Origin: Paraphaeosphaeria minitans
Taxonomy: Eukaryota > Ascomycota > Dothideomycetes > Pleosporales > Didymosphaeriaceae
Assembly (NCBI GenBank): GCA_015832175.1
Contig: WJXW01000007.1
Location: 1,240,001 to 1,304,000 of the forward strand
DNA length: 64,000 nucleotides
Direction of reading: 5' to 3'
Of this stretch, positions 49,026 to 61,800 are shown piece by piece. Position 1 is the first letter of the stretch; the number at the start of each line of letters is the position of its first letter. Under the pieces are notes generated by a model. It did not search any database. It was not told the origin of the DNA and saw only the letters and a program-made list of their open reading frames with translations. A program made the position numbers and the translations under genes.

Positions 49026-52000
49026 CTAATAAGTAAGAGCCTTTGTGAGGCCATCTGCTAGCATTTCGCTAGTTAGAAGATATTTCACTTGAAACAATCC
49101 TTTTGTATACTCTTGCTGTAACCACATATTCTGAATATCTATATAGCGCAGTTAAGTAGTAATTCTTTCGTTCTTTCTAATCACTAAACGAATAGTTTGA
49201 AAATTGTCGCAATAGACCTTCCACAAAGGTCCTAGATCTAGAGTAAGCTTAGTAAAGAATCTCTTAATCGCTATAGCTTCTTTGCTTATATATTTAAGCG
49301 CTAGAAGCTCTGCTTCTATTATTAAAGTGGTGATTGTGTTCTGTTAAGCTACTTTCTATAGGATAGCTCCTCTAAACAATAGGATAATATATCCATAGGA
49401 AGATCGCCGTGATATTAGATTATTAGCGAATAAGGCATCTCCACATATTAGCAGATTAGGTCTATTATAGCCACTAAAGACTATAGCCTACTATCTAGTT
49501 TAATAGAGGTAAAGGATCACACGATTAATAGCAGCAAAGTGTTCTTTGCTTAGATTTGTTAGAAAGTGTGATAGCTTTAACACTGCAAAGGCTATATCTA
49601 GGCGTAGCATAATTGCTGTGTAGAGAGCTAATCCCACCTCTTCTTAAAAGAGCTTTATTTGTTAAGGAGTAGCTTCTCCTGTGCTTGGAACAAGATCTTC
49701 TACTAATAGAGGTGTGGGAGGGAAGCTCCTAGAGTTTGAAAGGTTGAACTTTTTTATAATCTTATTAATATAGGTATTATAGACCAGAGAAATCGATCTT
49801 GCTTCTCTGTCCCTAATCACTCAAACACCTAGGAACCACTCTACTAGTCCTTTTAATTCAATCTTGTATTTGTTCGCGATCTTTTTCTAAAAATCCAGGG
49901 CTTCTTTCTCTTTACTCTTGTAATAGAGAAGAAGAATGTTATTAATATAAAATAGAACAATAATACTTTAATCACTGTTAAAGAAAAGGCATGGCTCTTC
50001 TAGCGAAGCTAAGAGTCCATAAGATTGAAGTAATCCCGCAAATTCCTTATACTAAAGAAGTGGTGAATCTCTTAAGCTATACAAAGCTTAATTTAATCTT
50101 ACACACTTTCCTGGCTTTTTAAAACTATTAGGTAATTCACAAGTTACCAGATTGGCGGCTGTAATAAGAGCATTTAGAAACGCTCCTACTACATTAAATT
50201 GTAAGATTTCTAGATCGAATTCTACTGCTAGAGCTACAGCTAATTAAAAAGATCTTACTGCTAAGGTAGCAGTATAGGTAGAGTAGAGAGTATTCTTTTT
50301 CTAAAGATCTCCTTTTATAACAATTTAAGCTTTACACTTTTTAAAGTATCTGTTTTAATTAAACTTGTAGGTAAAGACCTACTTTAAAGGGAGTGGTCGC
50401 TCTAACACCTCTAATTGTTTAATCTCTGTCTAGGTACCTTTATCTTGCAAAGTTGAGATCTCCTTGTGAGCGGCAAGGAGGAATAGCTTCCTATATAGAT
50501 AATTATAAAGGTGTTTCTATAGGGTTGGCTCTAGTGTAAGCTCATCTCTGTAAGTCCAAGCTGCATAAGACGCTCTAGGCGCCTTTCTAAGCATAGAAGT
50601 AAATACTATCGCATTTAGTGTAATATATTCTTCTTGCTTAGACTAGGCCTCTACTACTTCTAGTATAAATGTGTGCTTTAATATTGCATTAAGATTACTT
50701 TAAAGATAATTAGCGATTAGTGTATAAGCACCTAGCTTCTACCCACCCTCTAGCTAATTGTCCTAATTATTTTGCTTCCTTAATCTTCGCAATAGCAGAT
50801 AGTAATTTATTAGTTAGTTAATTTCTAGTACTTTACCACAATTTCGCCTACTTATTCTGCTTGCCTCTAGATAGATCTGCCTTCGCCTTTAGCGCGCTAG
50901 TGGGTTATCTGCTTTGTCTGGCGTGATTAAGTTATCTGCGCCAGGTTAATTAGTAACCTGATTAGTTTCTACTAATAAATAGGGTATTGAATCCCTAGAT
51001 TCTAGTGGGCCAGCTCTCCTAGTGGTGTTCTGGTGGCTGCCAGATATCTCTTGATCGCTTAATAGATTACCCCTAAGATTACCTAGCTCTAGTATCTAAT
51101 TAGGGGTTATAAGTCCTGTGCTTCCTTTCCCACTTAAGCGAATTCTTAGCTACTAGCTGGCTAAGCCTACAGCTCACTTAGTAGTAGGTACCTTAGGTTC
51201 CTAATTGCTTAGCTAGCCTACTTTGCTTTTAATCACCTAAAGGTTACCTATAGGTCTAGTAGCGGTTCTTGTATACTTGTTTGTTTTAGGAAGAATGTTA
51301 AGCGCGTTTTTATACGCTTCTCCTAGATTGTTTAGCTCTCCTTCTTAGAGGCTTTCTACTATTTTTAACACTTCTATCTTTAGAATAGATTGTTCCTCTA
51401 ATCCTTTATAGAATAAGGACTTATTAAACCTTACGTTTTGTGTGGTAATTACCTAATTAAGCTGGGGAATCTATATTTAGTAGATATTAGAAGCTTTATA
51501 GCCTACTAGGTATCTAATATAGCCCCTAGGATTCACTTTAAATCCTCTTCTGTCTTGCCCAGCTGCACGCTCCCAATCTAAAGGGTAAACTTAACAGCTA
51601 TAGGCGTAGATAGCACTCTAGTTTGGACGAAGATTAGCTGTCCTATATCGTGTTTTTACTAGTTTAAAATAATAAAAATATTGTCTAAACTAAGCATCCA
51701 ACGTTTTATTAGGTAATTAATAGCCTAATACTAGGCTAGGAATTATTCCTTAGAGCCAGCATGCCGCTTATATAATTTTAGGCTAGAGATTCAATAGCAG
51801 ATTTGCGCTTGTTTGTATTTTAATTACTTTTATTATAAGCTCCTAGCCTACTTTTTCTGTAGCGCTATTAGGCTTATGCGTATAGGGCGGTGGTCTGCTA
51901 ATCGTTATCCCTTCCTAATTAGCCCAAAATTCGTACTAGGATTTCCCTCTCTATAGAAGTGTTGCTGTATTATTATCCTAGTGGATTTTCGTGATTTAAA

Positions 52001-54032
52001 GCTCGTATTTTGTATTAACAAGAGCTAAGAAATCCTGCCACACTCTTATTATCTTAGAAAGCGTCTTTGTTCTAAGATTAAAAACGTAAGGTTTCTTGCT
52101 AAAATCTTCTTTAATTAGCAAAACCTAGTTTTCTCTATTTTAAGCAGTGGGCATATTAAATAGATCCTAGGATAATGAGTGAAATGGCCTGGGTAATCGT
52201 TCTCTAGGTCTCCTGGAGATCACCTAGGTTGCGTGTGTAGTAGCATAGTGCTCACAATCCTTTCTTAACATTCTAGTGATCTTTACACCTTAGGCTGTAG
52301 TTACTAGAGCTTATAAGGCTCTACTTCCTGCATGCCCTACTTAAAGGTGCTAGAGGTCCTTAGAATCTAATCTTTTAATATTAACCTAGGATAATCCTTT
52401 AGTGGTTACACTTATAATAGTTAGACAAGAGCGGATTAGCTTGTATTATAGGAAAGTAAAGTTATACTCGCATCTTAGGTCTGCTAAGACAACGCTTTGT
52501 TCTAGGCTTCTAATCCTAAGAGTGTGATCTAAACTAAGGTACTAAATCTTTGCTTTCTTTAAAAGAGCTTCTAATATAATATTTATATAAAAGCCTTCTA
52601 CTACTTTTACTCCTTAGAGCAGTAGATTTTCTGTGAATCTCCTATTTTTCCTATGCAAAGCGTTCTTAATTAGTCTATTACTAATTCCTAAGATTAGGAG
52701 GCTTTGTGTACCTGCCTCTACACTCTTGTTTAATAATTAAAACGTCCTAGGAACAAGTCTTTTGCAATTGTTAACTAGGTAAACTGCTGCAGCACTGTCT
52801 AGTATTGTACATTCTGACAGAGGATAAGCGTTAGAATGTAGAGTAGAGTAGACACCTGATACTCTATTATCTGTAGGCAGATTAAATAGGTTTAGTAGAG
52901 CAGCAGCAATACTACTAGGATACTTAATAGTCTTAGTGGAGGATTGTTTCTTGTTCTATTCTGCCTTTGTGATCGCATCACGAAGGTTCGACCACTTAGG
53001 CTACTTAAGTTAATTAAGAATCTCTAATTTTTCTTTATTAGTGAGATTAAATAATAATGTTCTATCCTAGGGTGATCTGGCTATTGCGGTTTGAAGTCTT
53101 CGGCACTTTATTAGTTTCCACCTATAAGCATAGGGCTTATAGGGACAGTTTGGTTGTTTCTTTATCTAATTAGACGAACCAGAACTATTAGAGTTAGTAG
53201 ATTGTCTTAATGATCTATTAAAAGTAGCGAATACCCCACTTATTTTATTAGAACTAGATTAGATCAAATACTCCTAGATAAGCGCCGAAAATACCTTCCC
53301 TAGATTGTCTAGCGTGATCTGATTCTGTCCTAGCGTCTTATCCTAGATTAGCTGTTAGTTTATTAATTAGGCCTAATCTAGTGCTATACGCGCGGCGATT
53401 ACATCTAGGAAATCTTAGGTAGTAAGTGGTCTGCTGATTTCGCTAATTAAGTAGGTCTTCGCTTTTTAATAGAGGAGCTGCCATTCTTTAAACTAGATCT
53501 TAGGACTTTGTCTTGCCTGCTTGGCCTTCTTAAGATAAGCGCAGTATAAAGCTTAAACATTATTCTGTATAGCTCCTTTATTTAGTGCGAGATCTTCCTT
53601 TAAGAGTTAAATTAGGGACTAAAGCGTAGTTTGGCGTGTATTAACTAGAGTAATTATGGCAGGAGCAAGCAGATCAGGCGATACTGTAGCGTTTACCTAA
53701 GTCTAGAGATTCTGTATCTTAGTATAGTCTACTTACTAGTCTAAAACTACTGCTCTGTATTCCGCTATTTGTAAAGGAAAGCTCTCCTTATCCATTTTAT
53801 ACTCAGTAAGCTCTACTTTGTATAATTGAATACTCGCCACAGAGGCTGTATCCGCAATTAGTAATAGTTTCTATAGGAGCGGAGGTCGTTCTGGCTTTGC
53901 GTGATTGATTGCTAGAGCGTTAATCGCCTCTAGGTTAATTTAGTTCTAGATTCCTTTTGAGTTTGCTTAGAATTAAAGCTGGATAAACTAGTAGGGCTAA
54001 CTAGCGCGATTAACGAGCTGTACTTCTGCCAT
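49026..54032 (-). pseudogene. Ty1/copia gag-pol of E-1
   Basis: From ATG at 54032 to TAG at 49026 is 5007 nt (1669 codons), an exact multiple of three, so no net frameshift has occurred. In order: gag; a protease zone (DSAAAVYLV near 52795); a pre-integrase segment (VGHAGSRAL near 52330); an integrase zinc-finger remnant (CEHYATTH near 52250) and core; reverse transcriptase with the active site as YINN at about 49930-49955 (YVDD-type, both Asp changed to Asn); and RNase H ending with EMLADGLTKAL near 49040. Many codons are still intact, but TAA/TAG stops and the mutated catalytic aspartates show it is dead. Confidence 0.88.
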
Positions 54033-54149
54033 TTTAACAATTTTTGTAATTAGAATAGAGGGATTGTATCGTAGAGAGGTTCTAAATAGAGTGTTGTATA
54101 ATAATTTGAGCGTTGCTAAGTAGGCAGGGAGAATTGTCCTACATTCTAA

Positions 54150-54165
54150 GCGCCAGGCTCATAAC
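54150..54165 (-). other. Primer-binding site of E-1 (initiator tRNA-Met anticodon region)
   Basis: Directly after the 5' LTR the minus strand reads GTTATGAGCCTGGCGC. The first ten bases are complementary to the anticodon stem-loop of initiator tRNA-Met. Drosophila copia uses such an internal tRNA fragment as its primer. E-2 has the RIPed form at 57122. Confidence 0.65.
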
Positions 54166-54360
54166 TGTTGTGGTAAAAAGGGCTCGAACTATTATAGAAT
54201 ATTCAGGAGCAGAGTTGTAAAGAATACAAAGAGCTAATTGTAGGAAAGGATGCCAAAAGGGCAGACTATATACAAAAGAAACGAGCCTCTTGGCAAGAAT
54301 CCCGTGATCTAAATCAGTGGATCCAGAAAGAATCACGGAAGTGAGTGTTTTACTTCAACA
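54166..54360 (-). repeat. 5' LTR of E-1
   Basis: 195 bp, followed by the duplication GTAGG. Confidence 0.92.
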
Positions 54361-54365
54361 GTAGG

Positions 54366-56340
54366 CCCTAGGGTAGTCTTAGAAGGGAGCTACTTAGGGT
54401 CCACCTTAAGTAGATATAGTAGTCTAACGTGCCCTAGTATAGTAAAAGGCTAAATGCTTTAGCTTTATTAAAAATAGCAGCGTACTCTGCTAGTTCTAGG
54501 GGAAGAGTCCTACTATCTTTAGTAAGGCCTAGCCCTACTATATTATAGGGGGGTAAGGGTCCTACTGTATAAGGAAGCGTTATTATAAGTATTTAAGTAA
54601 TATCCTAGAGTAAAGTTAGAAATACCCTTTTCTAGTCTTTGTCTAGAGTATTAAAGGGTGTTGCGTTGTCCTCCTTATCTACTAGCGTAGTAAGGAGGCC
54701 CTGCCTCTCTACTACTTAGGTGTTAAGAGTGATAAGACCCCTAGCCGCGCTAATTATAATTTTACTACTATAGACATCTACTACTACTCTAGACTTAGCT
54801 AGCTAGGGGGCCCCTAGAATTATATCCTAGTAGAGGTTAGGGATTACATAAGCGTAAAGGGTCTATTACTACCTAGATATTTTATAAGGCACTACTGCTA
54901 TCTTTGTAATAAAGGTCTATAGTAATAACCTAGCAGCCTATTTTAGCTCCTAGACTAGAATTGTAATACACTATAGCGAGAGCAAATCTACTAGTCTAAG
55001 GCTAATTACTGTAAAGTATTTACACCTTATATTAATTAGGGCCTCTATATACCGTGTGCTATTAAGGAAGACATAGAGGGTAGGGGTAGGCCTATTTATA
55101 CCTACCCTAGTCTTAGCCACTCTAACTATTGCAGCTCGCCCTAATTATACCTCTATTAATACTATTGCGCTTAGCCCCTGCGTTAGCACTAGACTAGGGG
55201 CTATTCTTTTCCTAACTAGATACTTGTCTTATTATACTAAGGTTAGGTTATAATTACCTAGAGTAAAACTGTATTAGAGTAGGCTCTAGTTATATAGTTA
55301 GGCTTACTATAGTAAGTGCACACGCCTACGTCCTAGCGTTACTAGAAAATATATTTAGGTATCTAGTTTAGGCGCTGCTTACCCACCTCTTCGCTAGCTT
55401 AGGGCTAGGTTAAGGTTAAAGCTACTATAGGAGTTATATAGACATTACTATCGCTATTCTTAAGAAGGGGCCAGCTACCCTTATAGGAGGTAGCTTAAGT
55501 AGTAAGCTTATCTTCTAGGGCCTTTATTTTAAGGTCTACTGTAATCTATAAAAACCTAGTAACAGCCACGTTATAGTCCCCTTTAAGAACGTTGCAGTTA
55601 AGAGTAACTATATAGATATTACGCTAGATTATATGGCGTAACTTACGCAGTTTCTTAGCGTTACTTTACTAGCTACTACCTGCCTCTACTAAGGTCTATT
55701 TAAAGTGGACGTAAAAGTTAGAGAAACTCTCCCTAGGGCCCTACCTAATTATATTAAGGCGTGCTTTAGCCTTTTACTAGGCGTGTTTGTTAGCGTATAT
55801 AAAGGTAAGGTACTATATAAACATCTATAGGTTAAACTAGCCGTCTACCCCCCTAGTTTAGTAGAAGGCCGCCACTATATCCTAAGGACTATTATCTAGG
55901 CAGTCCTATATTAGCGCCTATTCCTCTTAGGGGGAGCTAATAAACTACTTATTAGCCTAGAGCTTATAATTTATTATAACCTTCTAGGCCCTAAACTATG
56001 TCTTTAAGCCCCTAAACTTAGTTAGGCTTAGGAGTGGTTTACGCTACAAGATTAGCTAGTCTATACTAGTAAATAGAGATCCGCCCCCTATAGTAGAGGT
56101 GGACAGGCCTAGGGTAGTACTAGCGTAGGCCTATTAGTGTATAAAGAGCTCGCGCAGCTCTTTATTCTAGAGTTATAGTATTTATATAGTAGAGTAGTCT
56201 TTGTCTTTAGTAGTAATTAAGTTCTGCAGTTGTTCTACTAACTTAGCAATATTAGAGGCATCTATTAGTAGGTTATTTTAGACTTTATTACGTTTCTCTA
56301 TTCCTTTAAATAACTCTTTTCTAGAAGACCTAGAATTTAA
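54366..56340 (-). pseudogene. gag-protease and RT N-terminus of D
   Basis: On the minus strand gag spans about 56300-55250 (helical stretch KLVEQLQNLITTKDKDYS near 56220). Protease lies at about 55060-54740, with DIILGAP and an active-site triad that is no longer readable. The start of the reverse transcriptase follows and continues at 47037 after E-1. Interruptions are TAA/TAG. Confidence 0.78.
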
Positions 56341-56533
56341 TGTTATAGGCTAGCCTTAGAGAATAAACAGAACTGTAAGTGCCAAATGTAAAGGATAAAT
56401 TCTAGGTATTAAGTCTCTATAGGGGGGTGTGCCGCTTATAAGAAGAGTTTTCCTTAGTAGGTCCACTTTTTTTAGGGCAGTTCCTTTCCTTAAGATCCTT
56501 CCAAAGGCTGGGGCTATACCCCAGCCCATTACA
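56341..56533 (-). repeat. 5' LTR of D
   Basis: 193 bp, ending CCATTACA and followed by TATTA. Confidence 0.9.
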
Positions 56534-56538
56534 TATTA

Positions 56539-56703
56539 CAGTATTTATTATCTTTTAGTGTAAGGTAAGGGAAGTATTTTACTTATTATTTATCCTAAAG
56601 GTGTTTATTATAAGCTATAATAGGGTACTCTATTTATATCTATCTATAGCGCAGTTTCCTTCTAGGTTATTTCTTATTCTCCTCTTTCTTCGCCTTATAT
56701 TAT
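56539..56703 (-). pseudogene. gag fragment of B'-3 after D
   Basis: 165 bp collinear with B-2 34795-34960. It is cut again at 56703 (ATTAT) by the LTR of A4. Confidence 0.75.
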
Positions 56704-56926
56704 TGTAATGGGTAGATCACGATATTGTTGTGGTGTTATAATATCTAGCGCCAAGGCCTTATAGAGGGTCTATGCGCTAAGTAAGCCAGCTACGTAAAAC
56801 CTGCGCTACGCGTTAACTCTACACAAGATAAGTAGTATTCTATTAATATTACTAGAGTTATCCTTTTACTATCCTTCCTAGTGTAAAGTAAGTACTATTG
56901 CCTATAACTAGACCTTATATAATAAT
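56704..56926 (+). mobile_element. LTR retrotransposon A4, 5' LTR and first bases, interrupted by E-2
   Basis: A 216-bp family-A LTR (56704-56919), TGTAATGGG to ACCTTATA, is followed by the first 7 internal bases (TAATAAT). E-2 then begins. The remainder of A4 must lie right of the window unless it is a truncated remnant. Presumed target sequence is ATTAT (56699-56703). Confidence 0.78.
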
Positions 56927-57121
56927 TGTTAAAGTAAACACTCACTTCCGTGATTCTTTCTGGATCCACTAATTCATATCACGGGATTCTTGCCAAGAGG
57001 CTCGTTTCTTTTGTATATAGTCTACCCTTTTAGCATCCTTTCCTACAATTAGCTATTTATATTCTTTATAACTCTGCTCCTAAATATCCTATAATAGTTT
57101 AAGCCCTTTTTTACTATAACA
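56927..57121 (+). repeat. 5' LTR of E-2
   Basis: 195 bp, TGTTAAAGTAAAC...ATAACA, the same length as both E-1 LTRs. Confidence 0.88.
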
Positions 57122-57256
57122 GTTATAAGCCTAGCGCTTAGAACGTAAGATAATTCTCCCTACCTACTTAGTAACGCTTAAATTATTATATAACACTCTA
57201 TTTAGAACCTCTCTATAATATAACCCCCCTATTTCTAATTATAAAAAATTATTAAA

Positions 57257-60200
57257 ATAGTAGAAGTACAGCTTATTAATCGCGCTAACTAGCCCTACTA
57301 GTTTGTCTAGCTTTAATTCTAAGTAAACTTAAAAGGAATTTAGAACTAAATTAACCTAGAGGTAATTAACGCTCTAGCAATTAATTACGTAAAGCTAGAA
57401 TAACTTTTACTTCTATAGAAACTATTACTAATTACAGATGTAGTCTCTATAGTAAGTATTTAATTATATAAAGTAGAGCTTACTAAGTATAAAATAGATA
57501 AAGAGAGCTTTCCTTTATAAATAGTAAAATACAGAGTAGCAGTTTTAGACTAGCAAGTAGACTATACTAAGATATAGAATCTCTAGACTTAGGTAAACGC
57601 TATAGTATCACCTAATCTACTTACTCCTACTATAATTACTCTAGTTAATACACGCTATACTACGCTTTAGTCCCTAATTTAACTCTTAAAGGAAGATCTC
57701 GCACTAAATAAAGGAGCTATATAGAACAATGTTTAAGCTTTATACTACGCTTATCTTAAGAAGGCTAAGTAGGTAAGATAAAGTCCTAAGACCTAGTTTA
57801 AAGAGTGGCAGCTCCTCTATTAAAAAGCAAAGACCTACTTAATTAGCGAAATTAGTAGACTACTTACTACCTAAGATTTCCTAAATATAATCGCCGCGCG
57901 TATAGCACTAAATTAGGCCTAATTAATAAACTAATAGCTAATTTAGGATAAGACGCTAGGATAGAATTAAATCACGCTAGACAATCTAGGGAAGATATTT
58001 TTAGCGCTTATCTAGAAGCATTTAATCTAATCTAGTTCTAATAAAATAAGTAGGGTATTCGCCACTTTTAATAGATTATTAAGATAATCTACTAACTCTA
58101 ATAGTTCTAGTTCGTCTAATTAGACAAAGAAACAACTAAACTGTCCCTATAAGCCCTATACTTATAGGTAGAAACTAATAAAGTGCTAAAGACTTTAAAC
58201 CACAATAGCTAGATTACCCTAGGATAGAACATTATTATTTAATCTTACTAATAAAGAAAAATTAGAGATTCTTAATTAACTTAAGTAGCCTAAGTGGTTA
58301 AACCTTTGTAATGTAATTATAAAGGCAGGATAGAATAAGAAATAATCCTCTATTAGGACTATTAAGTATTATAGTAGTATTACTACTGCTCTACTAAACC
58401 TATTTAATCTACCTATAGACAATAAAGCATTAGGTGTCTACTCTACTCTATATTCTAACACTTATCCTCTATTAGAATGTATAATACTAGACAGTGCTAT
58501 AGCAGTTTACCTAGTTAATAATTATAAAAGACTTATTCCTAGGACGTTTTAATTATTAAATAAGAGTGTAGAGGTAGATACACAAAGCCTCCTAATCTTA
58601 GGAATTAGTAATAGACTAATTAAGAACGCTTTGTATAGGAAAAATAAAAGATTTATAGAAGATTATCTTAGTAGACCTAAGATGCGAGTATAACTTTACT
58701 TTCCTATAATATAAGCTAATCTACTCTTGTCTAATTATTATAAGTATAACTACTAAAGGATTATCCTAGGTTAATATTAAGAGATTAGATTCTAAGGACC
58801 TCTAGCACCTTTAAGTAGGGTATATAGGAAGTAGAGCCTTATAAGCTCTAGTAACTGCAGCCTAAGTAGTAAAGATTACTAGAATGTTAAAAAAGGATTA
58901 CGTGCACTATACTACTATACACGTAACTTAAGTAATCTCTAAGAGACCTAGAAAATAATTACCTAGGCTATTTTACTTATTATCCTAGGATCTATTTAAT
59001 ATGCCTACTGCTTAAAATAGAGAAAACTAGTTTTTGCTAATTAAAGAAGATTTTAGTAAGAAACCTTACGTTTTTAATCTTAGAATAAAGACGCTTTCTA
59101 AAATAATAAGAGTGTAGTAGGATTTCTTAGCTCTTATTAATACAAAATACGAGCTTTAAATTCTAAAAATCTACTAAGATAATAATATAGTAACACTTCT
59201 ATAGAGAGGGAAATTCTAGTATAAATTTTAGGCTAATTAGGAAGGAATAATAATTAGTAGACTACTACCCTATACGTATAAGCCTAATAGCGCTATAGAA
59301 AGAGTAGGCTAAAAGCTTATAATAAAAGTAATTAAAATATAAATAAGTGTAAATCTGCTATTAAATCTCTAGCCTAAGATTATATAACTAGTATGCTAGC
59401 TCTAAGGAATAATTCCTAGCCTAGTACTAGGCTATTAATTACCTAATAAAACGTTAGATACTTAGTTTAGACAATATTTTTATTATTTTAAACTAGTAAA
59501 AACATAATATAGGACAGCTAATCTTTATCTAAACTAGAGTGCTATCTATACCTATAGCTACTAAGCTTACTCTTTAGATTAGGAGCGTGTAGCTAGGCGA
59601 GATAAAAGAGGATTTAAAGTAAATTCTAGGGGCTATATTAGATATCTAGTAGGCTATAAAGCTTCTAATATCTACTAAATATAGATTCTTTAGCTTAATT
59701 AGGTAATTATTACACAAAACGTAAGGTTTAATAAGTCCTTATTCTATAAAAGATTAGAGGAATAATCTATTCTAGAGATAAAAGTATTAAAAATAGTAGA
59801 AAGCCTCTAAGAAGGAGAGCTAAATAATCTAGAAAAAGCGTATAAAAACGCGCTTAATATTCTTCCTAAAATAAATAAGTATATAAGAACTGCTACTAGA
59901 CCTATAGGTAACCTTTAGGTGATTAAAAGCGAAGTAGGCTAGCTAAGTAATTAGGAACTTAAAGTACCTACTACTAAGTAAACTATAGGCTTAGCTAGCT
60001 AGTAGCTAAGAATTCGCTTAAGTAAGAAAGGAAGCATAGGACTTATAACCCCTAATTAAACACTAGAGCTAGGTGATCTTAGAGGTAATCTGTTAAGTAA
60101 TTAAAAAATATCTAGTAGCTACTAGAACACTACTAGGAGAGCTAGCCCACTAGAATCTAAGGATTTAGTACCCTATTTATTAGTAGAAACTAATTAAGTT

Positions 60201-60325
60201 ACTAATTAACCTAGCGTAGATAACTTAATTACGCTAGATAAAGTAGATAACCTACTAGCGCGCTAAAGGCGAAGGCAGATCTATTTAGAGGTAAGTAGAA
60301 TAAGTAGGCGAAATTATAGTAAAGC
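57257..60325 (+). pseudogene. Ty1/copia gag to mid-pol remnant of E-2
   Basis: The gag start codon has become ATA (57257), and E-1 has ATG at the same place. The frame follows E-1 gag, protease and integrase with very many TAA/TAG codons. It breaks off before the reverse transcriptase, where the LTR of A5 starts. Confidence 0.8.
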
Positions 60326-60948
60326 TGTAACAGGTAGATCACGATATTATTGTGGTGTTATGGTATCTAGCGCTAAGGCCTTATAGAGGGTCTATACGCT
60401 AAGCGAGCTAGCTACGCAAAACCTACACTATACATTAACTCTATACAAGATAAGTATTATTCTATTAATATTACTAGAGTTATTCTTTTACTATCCTTTC
60501 TAGTGTAAAGCAAGTACTATTGCCTATAACTAGACCTTATATAATAATACTTTATCTACAACAGTCTAAGGATAGCTCTTAGAGTTACATAAGCTACTAG
60601 TAGGGGGTAGACTTTACCTAAAGCCCCTAAAGGTAGTAAAGACCCTTTTACCTAGTATATAGGAGGAGAGCTAGCAATATGTAACTTAAGCCTACTTTTA
60701 ACGCTTAAGTAGCGTATCTTAATTACTTAAAAGAAATGTAATAAGCTTCGCGCTATATATTAACTTTATGCCTTAAAAAATAACATCTCCTAACTTAAAA
60801 GAATAAGCTAAACCTCTAGCGTAGCAACTGCTACTAAGAACATTAAAATCCTATCTACTAACACACATAAGCAGGACGCGCCTATAGCGTATATAGCAAT
60901 ATACATTAAGTATACGCTTTAACCTAAGGACCTTACTAAATATAGAGG
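60326..60948 (+). mobile_element. LTR retrotransposon A5, LTR and gag start, interrupted by A6
   Basis: A 216-bp LTR (60326-60541) is followed by about 400 bp of gag, matching A2 23615-24020. It is cut at AGAGG (60944-60948) by the inverted LTR of A6. The remainder is expected right of the window. Confidence 0.8.
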
Positions 60949-61429
60949 TGTAAGGTCTAGTTATAGGCAATAGTACTTACTTCACACCAGGAAGGACAGT
61001 AAAAGGATAACTCTAGTAATATTAATAGAATAATACTTATCTTATATAAAGTTAACGCACAGTGTAGGTTTTACGCAGCTAGCTTACTTAGCGCACAGAC
61101 TCTCTATAAGGCCTTAGCGCTAGATACTACAACACTACAATAATATTATAATCTACCTATTACAGAACCTCCCCCTCTAGCTATAGTTCTCTATAGTATA
61201 CTATAGCCTTAATAAAAACTTTACCTTATAGGAAAGGAAAAGAGTGTCTATAGAGGTGTACGTTACGTACGCTATAATAGCGCGTTATAAGTAAATAGTA
61301 TGTGTTATAAACGTATTACGCATATTATTTATTATAAAGCTCCTACGCCTTCTATTTACTATAGCCTTTTATAATATAAAGTAGTAAAGCTATATAGTGT
61401 TAATATTATTTTAATCTTCGTGTGCTCTC

Positions 61430-61800
61430 TACCTATATAATATATAGATGACTTATTCTTAGTATAGATAGAGCGATTAATCTTTAAATAACCCCTTTAA
61501 TTACCTAAGATGCTATACTACCTAGTACCTAAATATATTAAGAAGTCTAATCTTTATAATACTACTACCTTTGCGTTTAGTAAAGATACTAAGTGCGTAG
61601 ACTATAATATAGTACGTATAACTTATATACACTATACGTAGAACTTAGTAAAGCTCCCTAAAGACTGTGCTAAAAATAATAATAAGCGCTATAACTATTA
61701 TATTAAAAGTAATTATAGAGGGTGTGACTTAGTATGTCTAGAGTCGCGCGTTATATATATACTTTAGCTAATACTTATAGATACTAAAGGTAATAAATAG
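61430..61800 (+). pseudogene. Antisense Cys-rich frame of A6
   Basis: This is the best-preserved copy of the family-A antisense frame. Two stretches of more than 40 codons are strictly open, joined in the same frame. KRYNYYIKSNYRGCDLVCLE lies at about 61684-61740, in which some cysteines survive that A2 and A3 have lost. Function unknown. Confidence 0.52.

Larger units (their letters stand above)
47043..54360 (-). mobile_element. LTR retrotransposon E-1 (Ty1/copia, minus), complete and lightly RIPed
   Basis: The element is 7318 bp. It has 195-bp LTRs (47043-47237 and 54166-54360) and the duplication GTAGG (47038-47042 and 54361-54365). It sits inside the reverse transcriptase of D. CpA and TpG are far more common here than in the surrounding elements, so it is among the youngest insertions. 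It holds one long gag-pol frame, a large post-pol region and a recognisable primer-binding site. Confidence 0.93.
42074..56533 (-). mobile_element. LTR retrotransposon D (Ty3/gypsy, minus), containing E-1
   Basis: Two 193-bp LTRs (42074-42266 and 56341-56533) are flanked by TATTA (42069-42073 and 56534-56538). Without E-1 the element is about 7.1 kb. Gag, protease, reverse transcriptase, RNase H and integrase are on the minus strand. An extra region of about 1.8 kb lies between integrase and the 3' LTR. It is more GC-rich than families A-C, so the RIP load looks lower. Confidence 0.92.
56927..60325 (+). mobile_element. LTR retrotransposon E-2 (Ty1/copia), left half
   Basis: A 195-bp LTR (56927-57121) is followed by the primer site and the gag to mid-pol region. 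It is collinear with E-1 read in the opposite direction as far as about 50830. Unlike E-1 it is heavily RIPed. A5 interrupts it at 60325 and the rest lies outside the window. Presumed target sequence is ATAAT (56922-56926). Confidence 0.85.
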
